64,000 nt of DNA. It comes from Eubacteriales bacterium. GTDB lineage: Bacteria > Bacillota > Clostridia > Lachnospirales > Lachnospiraceae. This document shows, piece by piece, positions 53,880-62,960 of the stretch (within the stretch, counting starts at the first letter, position 1; each line of letters begins with the position of its first letter). Under the pieces are notes generated by a model, which saw nothing but the letters and a program-made list of their open reading frames with translations, had not been told where the DNA came from and did no database searches. Both the position numbers and the translations under genes were made by a program. The stretch spans positions 1 to 64,000 of the forward strand of contig JAUNAK010000004.1 of assembly GCA_030527665.1 (NCBI GenBank), given 5' to 3'.

Positions 53880-54965
53880 TTACAGATCAAAGTATTCCAG
53901 AAGAATAGATATATTGTCATCGGAATGTTCGATCTCGCGGTCGCATCGATAGATCAGTTCCGTATATTCCTCGAGCGTGATCGGCTGTTTCTGCCTTTGG
54001 GATGAACAGAGCGCAAGCGCATCGATCAGCAGCACTGCAAAGATGCAGAGTTTGGTATACGCATAAAGCATCCCGTTATATACAGATCCAAGATAATAGG
54101 TATAAAGGTAAGAAAGCAGTATGTTGGCGAGAATTCGTTCATGCTGCTTTTCGTCTGTGTTGCGAAGTATGCCAATATGCATCGTATCTTCTGCTGGATA
54201 TTCTTCAGTCAGAGCAAGTAAATGATGCCATTCCGGGTCCAGTCGTTCCAGTTTGTAAAGGACTGGAAGGGTTTCCTTCAGAAAGGCGGATATGGAAAAG
54301 CCGTTTTCCGCAAGGATGGCTGTCTGATATTCTTCTGCCTGAAAATCCTGAATGTGCTGATCGGCAGAGGCATAGTCACCATCGTCAACTGCCAGCTGCA
54401 GCTTTTCTGCCAATTGCAGAAGCAGATAGATTCGTTCGGACAGGGAATAGCCGGTATTGCGGATGATAGAATCCATAACAGCGCGGGATTCCTCCAGACG
54501 ATCAAAGAACAGGAAGTCAAAATCATCAAATTCTTCATCCAGCGGATCCGGCTCATCATCCTCTTCAACCAGATAATCGGTCAGCTCTGTTTGTTCTGCG
54601 AGAATCCGTGCAGCCTCGGGGCAGGAGATGGACAGGCACCATTCACGTAGATCCGGATACTCTTCTACATGACGCGGATAAAGCCGGCAGGTATCACAAA
54701 GCATTTCTTCACCGGCCTGCAGGATCATTCGGCACAAGCCGTCCGTCTGCAGAAAAACACAGTCACCGTTTCTTTTCTGATAAAAGCAGGATTCAACGGT
54801 ATTAACAGAATGCCGCAGTTCCTCGGCAAACGAACCGGAACAGGAGATGTATTTTTTCATGGATGCATCATCGATCATGATCTGCCACCCGCTGCAGCAG
54901 GTTTTTGGACATGCACCGGCGATACATTTAAATGCATTCCAGAAGCTTTGTTTGATATAGCGCAT
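53880..54965 (-). CDS. FliB-like protein (flagellin lysine-N-methylase family)
   Basis: 361 residues on the minus strand. The ATG at 54965 is preferred because GAGGT lies 7 bases before it; the ATG at 54983 has a weaker site. The N-terminal half is Cys-rich: FKCIAGACPKTCCSGWQIMI (residues about 12-31), NGDCVFLQTDGLCRMILQAG and MLCDTCRLYPRHVEE (residues about 87-101), which is the pattern of the FliB/YkgJ type and may bind an iron-sulfur or zinc centre. The C-terminal half is helical and acidic. FliB methylates flagellin lysines in enteric bacteria; no flagellar gene is in this window, so another substrate is possible. Confidence 0.8.
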   Translation of the reverse strand: MRYIKQSFWNAFKCIAGACPKTCCSGWQIMIDDASMKKYISCSGSFAEELRHSVNTVESCFYQKRNGDCVFLQTDGLCRMILQAGEEMLCDTCRLYPRHVEEYPDLREWCLSISCPEAARILAEQTELTDYLVEEDDEPDPLDEEFDDFDFLFFDRLEESRAVMDSIIRNTGYSLSERIYLLLQLAEKLQLAVDDGDYASADQHIQDFQAEEYQTAILAENGFSISAFLKETLPVLYKLERLDPEWHHLLALTEEYPAEDTMHIGILRNTDEKQHERILANILLSYLYTYYLGSVYNGMLYAYTKLCIFAVLLIDALALCSSQRQKQPITLEEYTELIYRCDREIEHSDDNISILLEYFDL

Positions 54966-54999
54966 ATAGTATACCTCGTCCATTCACTTTCTTTCGGAC

Positions 55000-55028
55000 A
55001 TTATACTTGCAGTAAGGAAGAAATGCAA
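55000..55028 (-). promoter_or_regulatory. Promoter of the FliB-like gene
   Basis: On the minus strand TTGCAT (55023-55028) and TATAAT (55000-55005) are 17 bases apart. Confidence 0.8.
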
Positions 55029-55256
55029 CGAAGTAAAAATGCCGATTCCATATGCCGGTTTTTCTTCCTGCCTGATTTGTGTTATGATACAGTGGCTGTA
55101 TGGGATACGGCATATGCCTGCAGGTATACATAAGCATCCGGACCGGTACTTCGGAATGGAGTATTTATCGTTTAGAAATATTTAGCAGTAATAGTAAGCC
55201 GTAATAGTTAGTCGTTATGATCGATAAGGAAGGGAAATACAGGGGAATAAATAAGA

Positions 55257-55871
55257 ATGCACATTGATCGAAGTGATATGCTGGAACTGACCAGAAGAAT
55301 GACGCTCAGCAGAAACTGTTTCAGCAGGCTTGCCGGGGCCTATATGGATGAAGAAGGTTTTATCGATAATACGTTTCACATTAATTTTCTGAAACTGTCC
55401 GCAGCAGACAGGGAGGCAAATCTGAAAATTGCAAAAACGATTCCGTTTGCCAGGACGAATGTGGAACTGAAGAACTATCGATTTGAAGAGGGAGATCGGA
55501 AGCCGGGAGGCATCTGGCAGCTGCTGATGGCATTAAAATCCTGTGAATTAAAAAACGATGCCCTGTTATATAATTTGTATGAATATATCGGAGAGCGATA
55601 TCCCTCAGATAAGCCGTATGCAATTTATGTATTTTACGGCAGCTATGATGTTCCTGTAAAAGGAATCAATCAGGAGGAAATGTGGGAATCGGAAGAAGTG
55701 TACCAGTTTTTGATCGGAGCGATCTGTCCGCTGACAGGAGAATACGAAGCCGGTCCTCCGGAAAAGGGATTTCTGTTTCCTGCGTTTTCCAATCGGAGCA
55801 GTGATCCGGAAAGCATGAATATTTTTGATCCGGAGGACTCGGATTTACTGAAACGAATATTTTTTGATTAA
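55257..55871 (+). CDS. DUF4317-like protein, about half the usual length
   Basis: 204 residues. The N-terminal SDMLELTRRMTLSRNCFSRL then AGAYMDEEGFIDNTFHINFL, and the later VFYGSYDVPVKGINQEEMWE with SEEVYQFLIGAICPLTGEYE, match the general pattern of DUF4317 proteins of Clostridia, which I recall as about 380-440 residues. This one ends early. No catalytic motif or membrane segment is visible. AGGAAGGGAAA lies further upstream, but spacing to the ATG is long, so initiation is not certain. Its stop shares bases with the stop of the convergent gamma-carbonic anhydrase (TTAA, 55868-55871). Confidence 0.65.
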   Translation: MHIDRSDMLELTRRMTLSRNCFSRLAGAYMDEEGFIDNTFHINFLKLSAADREANLKIAKTIPFARTNVELKNYRFEEGDRKPGGIWQLLMALKSCELKNDALLYNLYEYIGERYPSDKPYAIYVFYGSYDVPVKGINQEEMWESEEVYQFLIGAICPLTGEYEAGPPEKGFLFPAFSNRSSDPESMNIFDPEDSDLLKRIFFD

Positions 55872-56353
55872 AGGCGTTTTTTGTATTCTTTCGCAAGCTG
55901 TACATAATGCCGGGCATTCATAAGATTGCTTTCGGCTTCATCGGGAGTCAGCTGGCGGCGGATTTTCCCGGGCGTTCCGATCACCACTGAATTGTCGGGA
56001 ATAGTACTGTTTTCGGTTACCAGTGCACCGGCACCGATCAGACAGTTTCTGCCGATCCGGGAACCGTTCAGAATGATGGCACCCATGCCGATCAGGGTAT
56101 TGTCGGCAATGGAACAGCCGTGAACGATGGCGGAATGACCGACAGTAACGTTTTTTCCTATGGTGACAGGATAACCGGGATCCCCGTGAATGACGGCATT
56201 ATCCTGAATGTTGGAGCCTTCATCAATGGAGATCGTTGTGGAATCACCGCGAAGAACGGCATTAAACCAGACGCTGCAGTCTTTGGCAAGGGATACATTG
56301 GAGATGACATGTGCTCCATCAGCAATAAAACAACTGGGATCTATAATAGGCAT
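55868..56353 (-). CDS. Gamma-carbonic anhydrase family protein (left-handed beta-helix)
   Basis: 161 residues on the minus strand from ATG 56353 (AAGGAGGAA upstream). It has hexapeptide repeats forming a left-handed beta-helix: SVWFNAVLRGDSTTISIDEG, NIQDNAVIHGDPGYPVTIGK, NVTVGHSAIVHGCSIADNTL. The metal-binding His are in VIHGD and VGHSAIVHG, matching the YrdA/PaaY/CamH type. Zn or Fe carbonic anhydrase activity is known for some members; others are acyltransferase-like. It is convergent with the DUF4317-like gene and divergent from the YdcF gene. Confidence 0.9.
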   Translation of the reverse strand: MPIIDPSCFIADGAHVISNVSLAKDCSVWFNAVLRGDSTTISIDEGSNIQDNAVIHGDPGYPVTIGKNVTVGHSAIVHGCSIADNTLIGMGAIILNGSRIGRNCLIGAGALVTENSTIPDNSVVIGTPGKIRRQLTPDEAESNLMNARHYVQLAKEYKKRL

Positions 56354-56503
56354 GAACCATTCCTCCTTAATAAATAGATAGAGAGTGTCTGCTGCAGATC
56401 TGCATAGAGAATCCCAACGGGAACCATGTATGTCATCTGCAGATATTCTTATGATAATAGTCTCACAGGATCGTACTAAGAACAAGTATGTAAAGGAGTA
56501 AAT

Positions 56504-57238
56504 ATGATATCGGCTATTTTTTTAATACTCGGGCTGCTGTGTTTCGCATATGGATTCTGCATTCTGCGGATCGCATCCGGAACCCTTTTCTGGAGCATCT
56601 GGTTTGTGATCGGTCTTTGTCTGTGTCTGCTTGCCTACGGTGTCCAAAGCGGATGGCTCAAACGTCTTCCAAAAGGAATGCTTTACACAGGAATCGGAAT
56701 AATTTCCGCAGGGCTGCTTGTGTTTTTGTTTCTGCTATGCAGGATATTGTCCGGATTCCAGATAGAGTCGAAAGAGGCGGAATGCAGATATCTGATTGTA
56801 TTGGGAGCACAGGTGCGGGAAGATGGACCGAGCCGGGTACTTCGTTACCGACTGGATGCGGCGGCTGCTTATCTGGAAGGGCATCCGGATACCATCTGCA
56901 TTGTTTCCGGCGGGAAAGGCGGAAATGAACCGCGGGAAGAGGCGGCTGTCATGCGGGAATATCTGCTGGGAGCAGGGATTTCGGATGATCGGATCCTTAC
57001 GGAAGGGAAGTCGACGACTACAGAAGAGAATCTTCGCTTCAGCGAAGTGTATCTGGCAAAAGAACAGGATGCAGTGGGAGTCGTGACCAATGATTTTCAT
57101 GTGTATCGGGCTGTTCAGACTGCCCTCAAATGCGGATATCAGCATGTCTGCGGCGTGCCGGCAGCATCGCATCCGTTTTATCTTCCCAATAATGTACTTC
57201 GGGAAATACTGGCAATGATAAAGTTTTATCTCAGTTAA
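56504..57238 (+). CDS. YdcF family membrane protein (DUF218)
   Basis: 244 residues with AAAGGAG before the ATG. Three to four hydrophobic helices occupy residues 1-85. The cytoplasmic or extracellular DUF218 domain begins at CRYLIVLGAQVREDGPSRVL (residues about 90-109) and has TICIVSGGKGGNEPREEAAV, ILTEGKSTTTEENLRFSEV and VGVVTNDFHVYRAVQTALK. DUF218 proteins are linked to envelope polymer metabolism (for example SanA, YdcF), but the reaction is unknown. It appears monocistronic. Confidence 0.88.
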   Translation: MISAIFLILGLLCFAYGFCILRIASGTLFWSIWFVIGLCLCLLAYGVQSGWLKRLPKGMLYTGIGIISAGLLVFLFLLCRILSGFQIESKEAECRYLIVLGAQVREDGPSRVLRYRLDAAAAYLEGHPDTICIVSGGKGGNEPREEAAVMREYLLGAGISDDRILTEGKSTTTEENLRFSEVYLAKEQDAVGVVTNDFHVYRAVQTALKCGYQHVCGVPAASHPFYLPNNVLREILAMIKFYLS

Positions 57239-57350
57239 AAGAAAATCGAATGAAGCTTCAGAACGTGCAGAGTCTGATCAATATAGGAACAGCTGGACAG
57301 CAGCCGGAAAAAACGGAAATCATGAACAAATTCTTAAATTTTCTGATTTG

Positions 57351-57379
57351 TTGAATTCTATATGCTGTTGGTGTAGAAT
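57351..57379 (+). promoter_or_regulatory. Promoter of the glmM operon
   Basis: TTGAAT at 57351-57356, 17-base spacer, TAGAAT at 57374-57379. The leader of about 87 nt holds a small hairpin TATCTGC-GCCTG-GCAGATA (57389-57407 region) and seven T (57425-57431), too far apart for a standard terminator. Confidence 0.75.
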
Positions 57380-57472
57380 ACCTTTGTGTATCTGCGCCTG
57401 GCAGATATATATTCGGCTGTACGTTTTTTTACAATTGCGTAACCGATAAACAATAAAAGAGGATAATTAATA

Positions 57473-58861
57473 ATGGGAAAATACTTTGGAACTGACGGCT
57501 TCCGCGGGGAGGCCAATATCAATCTGCGTGCAGACCATGCCTACCGGATCGGACGATTTCTGGGCTGGTATTATGGGGAATTGAAGAAACGCAGCGGTGA
57601 TGATACACCGGCAAGAATCGTGATCGGAAAAGATACCAGACGTTCCGGTTATATGTTTGAATACAATCTGGTAGGAGGACTGGTTGCTTCCGGAGCGGAT
57701 GCCTATCTGCTGCATGTAACCACAACTCCGTCTGTTGCTTATATTGCAAGCACGGATGATTTTGACTGCGGAATCATGATCTCCGCCAGCCACAATCCTT
57801 ATTATGACAACGGAATCAAGCTGATCAACGGTTCCGGAGAGAAGATGGATGAGGAGACCATTCGTCTGGTGGAAGCGTATATTGACGGTGAACTGGAGGT
57901 GTTCGGACAGAAATGGCCGGAAATTCCGTTTGCTGTAAGAGAGAAGATCGGACGTACCGTTGATTATGTAAGCGGCAGAAACCGTTATATTGGTTATCTG
58001 ATCTCTCTGGGTATGTACAGTTTTAAAGGCCTGCGTATTGGTCTGGACTGTGCAAACGGCAGTTCCTGGTCCATTGCTAAAGCTGTTTTTGATGCCCTGG
58101 GCGCAAAAACCTATGTGATCAATGCTGAACCGAACGGCGTGAACATCAATACCGACTGTGGTTCTACACATATCGAAGGACTTCAGAAACTTGTTCTGGA
58201 GAAAAAACTGGATATCGGCTTTGCTTATGACGGTGACGCAGACCGCTGCCTCGCTGTTGATGATAAAGGACAGGTAGTGACCGGTGATCACATTCTTTAT
58301 GTCTGCGGCCTGCATATGAAGAAACACGGTGATCTGATGAACAACACCGTTGTTACAACGGTTATGTCCAATTTCGGTCTCTATAAAGCTTTTGACGAAT
58401 GTGGTATTTCCTATGCAAAGACAAGCGTAGGCGATAAGTATGTATATGAATATATGAAGGAGAATGACTGCCGGATCGGCGGAGAGCAGAGCGGTCATAT
58501 TCTCTTCACGAAATACGCTTCCACCGGAGACGGTATTCTTACCAGTCTGAAGGTAATGGAAGTTCTTATGGATACGCATAAGAAACTCAGTGAACTGACA
58601 GAGCCGCTGGTGATCTATCCGCAGGTACTTGTCAATGTTCGCGTGAAGGATAAAGCAGAAGCACAGGCGGATCCGGATGTACAGGCTGCTGTTCAGGCGG
58701 CTGCGGCTGCGCTTGGTGAGTCCGGCAGAATTCTTGTTCGGGAATCTGGTACAGAGCCTTTGATTCGTGTTATGGTCGAGGCTGAATCGGAAGAAACCTG
58801 TCATCTGCATGTAGACCGTGTGATCGAAGTGATTCGAAGCAAGGGACATGCTGTCGAGTAA
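57473..58861 (+). CDS. glmM: Phosphoglucosamine mutase (phosphohexomutase)
   Basis: 462 residues. It interconverts glucosamine-6-phosphate and glucosamine-1-phosphate on the way to UDP-GlcNAc. YFGTDGFRGEANINLRADHA at the N-terminus, the phosphoserine loop IMISASHNPYYDNGIKLING (Ser at about residue 104), the metal loop AYDGDADRCLAVD (residues about 256-268), the sugar loop GGEQSGHI and the C-terminal phosphate loop VRESGTEPLIRVMVEAE identify the alpha-D-phosphohexomutase family. Assignment to GlmM in place of a phosphomannomutase rests on the glmS neighbour. AGAGGAT lies upstream. Confidence 0.93.
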   Translation: MGKYFGTDGFRGEANINLRADHAYRIGRFLGWYYGELKKRSGDDTPARIVIGKDTRRSGYMFEYNLVGGLVASGADAYLLHVTTTPSVAYIASTDDFDCGIMISASHNPYYDNGIKLINGSGEKMDEETIRLVEAYIDGELEVFGQKWPEIPFAVREKIGRTVDYVSGRNRYIGYLISLGMYSFKGLRIGLDCANGSSWSIAKAVFDALGAKTYVINAEPNGVNINTDCGSTHIEGLQKLVLEKKLDIGFAYDGDADRCLAVDDKGQVVTGDHILYVCGLHMKKHGDLMNNTVVTTVMSNFGLYKAFDECGISYAKTSVGDKYVYEYMKENDCRIGGEQSGHILFTKYASTGDGILTSLKVMEVLMDTHKKLSELTEPLVIYPQVLVNVRVKDKAEAQADPDVQAAVQAAAAALGESGRILVRESGTEPLIRVMVEAESEETCHLHVDRVIEVIRSKGHAVE

Positions 58862-58876
58862 ACAGAGGACAAACGT

Positions 58877-59560
58877 ATGAGTAATATGAAAAAAAAAGAA
58901 CTGCAGATCAGCAGCATGTATGATCTGCAGTATACAGAAGCGGCACCGGCTTTTGCAGGCTGTGTATATCCCTGGGAGGTTCTTCCGAAGATCCATGATT
59001 TTATTGCTTCTTACGGTCCGACACTTTCCCCGGAGGAATATGAGGAAGTAAAACCGCACGTCTGGATCCACAAAACAGCGAAGGTATTTGATTCGGCCTA
59101 TTTTGATGAATGGATCATTGTCGGACCGGAGACGGAGATTCGTCAGTGTGCATTTCTTCGAGGCAATATCGTAGTGGGAAAAGGCTGCGTTGTAGGAAAT
59201 TCCTGCGAGCTGAAGAATGTAATTCTGTTTGACTGTGTACAGACACCGCATTACAACTACCTCGGAGATTCTATTCTGGGATACAAGAGCCATATGGGAG
59301 CAGCATCCCTGACTTCCAATGTCCGTTCGGATAAAAAACTGGTAGTCGTTCATGCGGAAGACGGAGAGATCGAGACAGGACTGAAGAAATTCGGAGCTAT
59401 GCTGTCCGACCATGTAGAGGTTGGATGCGGATCTGTTTTGAACCCGGGAGTCTGCATCGGAAGCAATACGAATATTTATCCGTTGAGTCCGGTTCGCGGT
59501 ACAGTTCCGGCAAATTCCATCTATAAAGATCGAAGCCATGTAATTGCAAAAGAAGGCTGA
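58877..59560 (+). CDS. Hexapeptide-repeat (LbH) sugar-phosphate acyltransferase-like protein
   Basis: 227 residues. After about 70 residues without a clear motif (containing FAGCVYPWEVLPKIHDFIAS) there are left-handed beta-helix repeats: HVWIHKTAKVFDSAYFDEWI, ETEIRQCAFLRGNIVVGKGC, VVGNSCELKNVILFDCVQ, and a tail NTNIYPLSPVRGTVPANSIY. The fold resembles the C-terminal acetyltransferase half of GlmU, without its uridylyltransferase half. Between glmM (16 bases upstream) and glmS (17 bases downstream), it may acetylate glucosamine-1-phosphate; that is inference. The pyrophosphorylase activity would then be encoded elsewhere. Confidence 0.82.
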   Translation: MSNMKKKELQISSMYDLQYTEAAPAFAGCVYPWEVLPKIHDFIASYGPTLSPEEYEEVKPHVWIHKTAKVFDSAYFDEWIIVGPETEIRQCAFLRGNIVVGKGCVVGNSCELKNVILFDCVQTPHYNYLGDSILGYKSHMGAASLTSNVRSDKKLVVVHAEDGEIETGLKKFGAMLSDHVEVGCGSVLNPGVCIGSNTNIYPLSPVRGTVPANSIYKDRSHVIAKEG

Positions 59561-59576
59561 AAAGGAGAAAACTGCT

Positions 59577-61412
59577 ATGTGTGGTATTGTAGGATATGTA
59601 GGACAAAAACAGGCAGCACCGATTCTGCTGCACGGTCTCGGTAAGCTGGAATACCGCGGATATGATTCCGCAGGACTGGCTGTCCGTGAAGGTGAAGAAA
59701 TCACGGTAGTTAAGGCAAAGGGAAGACTTGCCGAGCTGAGCAATAAAACTGCTGATGGTCAGGCAGTGCCCGGAAACTGCGGTATCGGTCATACCCGCTG
59801 GGCAACGCACGGTGAGCCGTCGGAGATCAATGCCCATCCCCATGTATCGGACGGCAACTTTGTAGTCGGCGTTCACAACGGCATCATCGAGAATTATCAG
59901 GAGCTTCGTGAGAAGCTGCTGAATCACGGCTATAAATTCTATTCACAGACCGATACCGAGGTTGCAGTAAAACTTGTAGATTACTATTACAAGAAATATC
60001 TCGGTACACCGATCGATGCGATCAATCATGCGCAGGTACGTATTCGCGGTTCCTATGCCCTTGCATTGATGTTCAAGGATTACCCGAATGAGATCTATGC
60101 GGCCAGAAAAGACAGCCCGATGATCATCGGAACAACTGAAGACGGATCTTTTCTTGGATCTGATGTGCCGGCCATTCTGAACTATACAAGAAATGTGTAT
60201 TATGTCGGTGACATGGAAGTGGCCAGACTGACGGCATCCGATGTTACCTTCTTTAATCTGGATGGCGACCAGATCGAAAAAGAACAGAAAGTAATCGAGT
60301 GGGATGCAGAGTCTGCCGAAAAAGGCGGCTTTGAGCATTTCATGATGAAGGAGATCCATGAGCAGCCGAAGGCTGTGCAGGATACGCTGAGTGCATATCT
60401 GAAGGATGGTCATGCAGATCTGTCTGCTGCCGAACTGGACACAGAAATTCTTAAGAATATCGAACGTATGTATATCGTCGCCTGCGGATCGGCTTATCAT
60501 GTAGGAATGGTAGGCAAATATGTGATCGAAAGCATGGCTGATATTCCGGTCGAGGTGGATCTTGCTTCTGAATTCCGTTACAGAGATCCGAAGCTTGTTA
60601 AGAATTCCATCGTTATCATTATCTCACAGTCCGGAGAGACTGCCGATTCTCTTGCAGCACTGCGTCTTGCAAAGAAAAAAGGAATTCCGACGCTGGCAAT
60701 TGTAAATGTTGTCGGTTCCTCCATTGCAAGAGATGCGGATCATGTCATGTATACCTATGCAGGACCGGAGATCTCGGTGGCAACGACCAAGGCATACAGT
60801 GCGCAGCTGATCGCCGTCGATTTGATCGCACTTGCTGCAGCTGCTGCAAAAGAAGTTATCTCTGACGAAAGAGAAGCTGAACTTGTCAAGGCACTGCAGG
60901 CACTGCCGGAACAGATCGAAAAGGTTATTGAAAATAAGGAAAGACTGCAGTGGTTTACTTCCAAATTCGCCAATGAAAAAGATGCTTTCTTCATTGGCCG
61001 CGGCATCGATTATGCGATCGGTCTGGAAGGCAGCCTGAAAATGAAAGAGATCAGTTATATTCATTCCGAGGCCTATGCTGCCGGAGAACTGAAACATGGA
61101 ACCATCAGTCTGATCGAAGAAGGTACGCTTGTGATCGGAATCATGACGCAGGATGCTCTGTTTGAGAAGACCCGAAGCAACATGGTAGAAGTGAAGAGCC
61201 GCGGTGCGTATCTGATGGCACTTACTGAAAACGGCCATTACAGTATTGAAGATACGGCAGATTTTGTTGTCTACATTCCGAAGACAGAGCCTTATTTTGC
61301 GCCAAGTCTTGCGGTTATTCCGCTGCAGCTGATGGGATATTATCTCAGTCTTGCCAGAGGACTTGATGTAGACAAACCGCGTAATCTTGCCAAATCGGTA
61401 ACCGTTGAATAA
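59577..61412 (+). CDS. glmS: Glutamine-fructose-6-phosphate aminotransferase (isomerizing)
   Basis: 611 residues from ATG 59577: the mature enzyme needs Cys at position 2 (MCGIVGYVG) as the glutaminase nucleophile, so the longer frame from 59544 is rejected. AAAGGAGAAA precedes it. Glutaminase domain residues 1 to about 230 (YRGYDSAGLAV, GHTRWATHGEPSEINAHPH, VGVHNGIIENY), then two SIS isomerase domains (IVACGSAYHVGMVGKYVIES, ISQSGETADSLAALRLAKK) and the C-terminal DKPRNLAKSVTVE. It makes glucosamine-6-phosphate. No glmS ribozyme is seen upstream. Confidence 0.98.
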   Translation: MCGIVGYVGQKQAAPILLHGLGKLEYRGYDSAGLAVREGEEITVVKAKGRLAELSNKTADGQAVPGNCGIGHTRWATHGEPSEINAHPHVSDGNFVVGVHNGIIENYQELREKLLNHGYKFYSQTDTEVAVKLVDYYYKKYLGTPIDAINHAQVRIRGSYALALMFKDYPNEIYAARKDSPMIIGTTEDGSFLGSDVPAILNYTRNVYYVGDMEVARLTASDVTFFNLDGDQIEKEQKVIEWDAESAEKGGFEHFMMKEIHEQPKAVQDTLSAYLKDGHADLSAAELDTEILKNIERMYIVACGSAYHVGMVGKYVIESMADIPVEVDLASEFRYRDPKLVKNSIVIIISQSGETADSLAALRLAKKKGIPTLAIVNVVGSSIARDADHVMYTYAGPEISVATTKAYSAQLIAVDLIALAAAAAKEVISDEREAELVKALQALPEQIEKVIENKERLQWFTSKFANEKDAFFIGRGIDYAIGLEGSLKMKEISYIHSEAYAAGELKHGTISLIEEGTLVIGIMTQDALFEKTRSNMVEVKSRGAYLMALTENGHYSIEDTADFVVYIPKTEPYFAPSLAVIPLQLMGYYLSLARGLDVDKPRNLAKSVTVE

Positions 61413-61431
61413 TTTCAGGAGATGTATATTC

Positions 61432-62760
61432 ATGAATAACAGAATAGCAGATTGTGCAAACGTGAAGAACGGGAGAGCAACTTGTGTATTCGGCAGAGGG
61501 CTGCAGCTTGCAGCCCTTTCTGCTGCGGGAAGCTGCAGAAAGAAGATACAATGGCTTTTTCTTGTTGTCCTGATTTCTGTTTTTGCCGGAAGCGCGGCTG
61601 CAGAAGCGGAGACAGCAGACACAGAAACGTTGGAAATAATAGAGGAAATTGAGAATAACGATACAGAGAGCACGGATGAAGAGATAGCTGATGAAGGGAC
61701 AACGGATATGGAGGACAGCGATCTGGAACTCACCGATTCCGAAGCATCTCAAAAGGAAATGAGCGAGGATTCTGTGTTCACCGAATCCTCCGTGGAAGAA
61801 GAACAGACCGGGGCTGTACTTTCCGAAGAGGCAGATACGGTAAATGAGGAAGAGGATCTGCTGACCGCAAATACGGATTCCGTTCCCATGTATCGCATAT
61901 ATAACCCAAACAGCGGAGAACATTTTTATACCGCGGATAAAAAGGAACGGGATTATCTGTTCCGTCAGGGATGGTTTATGGAAGGTGTCGGCTGGGTTGC
62001 TCCGAAAAAGTCTTCCCGACCGGTGTATCGTCTGTATAATGCAAATGCCGGAGATCATCACTATACAATGTCAGACGGTGAACGAAAATATCTGATCAGT
62101 CATGGCTGGAAGTATGAAGGCATCGGCTGGTATTCCGCAGACAGCAAGGCAACGCCTCTCTATCGTCAGTATAATCCGAATGCGGCAGCAGGATCCCATA
62201 ATTATACAACAGTAAAAAAAGAGCATAACTATCTGGTGAGTCTCGGGTGGAAAAATGAAGGCATTGCCTGGTATGCGATCAGCGGCGGGTACGATGAGAC
62301 CTACAAAAATCCCAATGCATCTATTATAAACAAGTATATTGCTTATGGCGATGCCCTGGCCAAGGACGATTCCCACGGCTACAGCCAGGATCGTCGATGG
62401 GGACCTGACTACGACTGCTCCTCCTTTGTGATCTCCTGTCTGCGGGCAGCGGGAATCGATACCGGTGATGCGGTCTACACAGGAAATATGAAGAATGAAC
62501 TTCTGAAGCATGGTTTTGTTTATATGGACCTGACATCGCTTTCAAGAGAGCAGAAAGCGGGAATTCTTCAGTTCGGAGATGTGCTTCTGGCTCATAATGA
62601 CAGAAATCAGCATGCTGCTTTCTATGTAGGTAATAACTGGATACTGGATGCAACGGATATCGAAGGAGACGAAGCAACCGGCGATCAGAGCGGAAGAGAG
62701 ATCTGCCGACGGGAAAGCTGGCTGAATTACGACGGATTTCTTCGTTATGTCGGAGGCTGA
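61432..62760 (+). CDS. Secreted wall protein: DUF5648-type repeats plus NlpC/P60-like amidase
   Basis: 442 residues from ATG 61432, with CAGGAG about 10 bases upstream. A long basic N-terminus precedes a signal helix (IQWLFLVVLISVFAGSAAAE, residues about 40-59). An acidic Glu/Asp/Ser/Thr-rich stretch leads to three DUF5648-like repeats (residues about 152-285), starting MYRIYNPNSGEHFYTADKKE. The C-terminal domain has WGPDYDCSSFVISCLRAAG (nucleophile Cys, residue about 329) and NQHAAFYVGNNWILDAT (His, residue about 392), the Cys-His pair of peptidoglycan amidases/endopeptidases. It follows glmS by 19 bases, linking wall precursor supply and wall cleavage. Confidence 0.88.
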   Translation: MNNRIADCANVKNGRATCVFGRGLQLAALSAAGSCRKKIQWLFLVVLISVFAGSAAAEAETADTETLEIIEEIENNDTESTDEEIADEGTTDMEDSDLELTDSEASQKEMSEDSVFTESSVEEEQTGAVLSEEADTVNEEEDLLTANTDSVPMYRIYNPNSGEHFYTADKKERDYLFRQGWFMEGVGWVAPKKSSRPVYRLYNANAGDHHYTMSDGERKYLISHGWKYEGIGWYSADSKATPLYRQYNPNAAAGSHNYTTVKKEHNYLVSLGWKNEGIAWYAISGGYDETYKNPNASIINKYIAYGDALAKDDSHGYSQDRRWGPDYDCSSFVISCLRAAGIDTGDAVYTGNMKNELLKHGFVYMDLTSLSREQKAGILQFGDVLLAHNDRNQHAAFYVGNNWILDATDIEGDEATGDQSGREICRRESWLNYDGFLRYVGG

Positions 62761-62804
62761 CTGGGATGAGTGCCGATTGTCCCGATAAAAGTGCATATAA
62801 AATC

Positions 62805-62833
62805 TTTTCATTAATTTCCATATCTGTTAAAAT
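62805..62833 (+). promoter_or_regulatory. Promoter of the ferredoxin gene
   Basis: TTTTCA at 62805-62810, 17-base spacer, TAAAAT at 62828-62833 with TG upstream (extended -10). Confidence 0.55.
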
Positions 62834-62960
62834 AAAGACAGCATGAATATCTGCGGTGGGGCAGGTGTTTATCGGCAGGTGATCAGCCTTTGAAGATGGG
62901 CGAAGGCAGGATGCATGCCGGATGCAGATTTATTATTATGCAGCGGAGGAAAAAAGAGAT

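Noticed and set aside
57380..57472. Possible glmS ribozyme or riboswitch in the glmM leader (GCGCCTGGCA)
   Set aside because: The leader is too short for the ribozyme fold, the core sequence is not followed by its pseudoknot parts, and glmS is the third gene.
57467..59743. 758-codon minus-strand frame across glmM and the LbH gene
   Set aside because: Long only because both plus-strand genes lack stops in that frame; glmM and LbH motifs are clear on the plus strand and the minus product has no recognisable domain.
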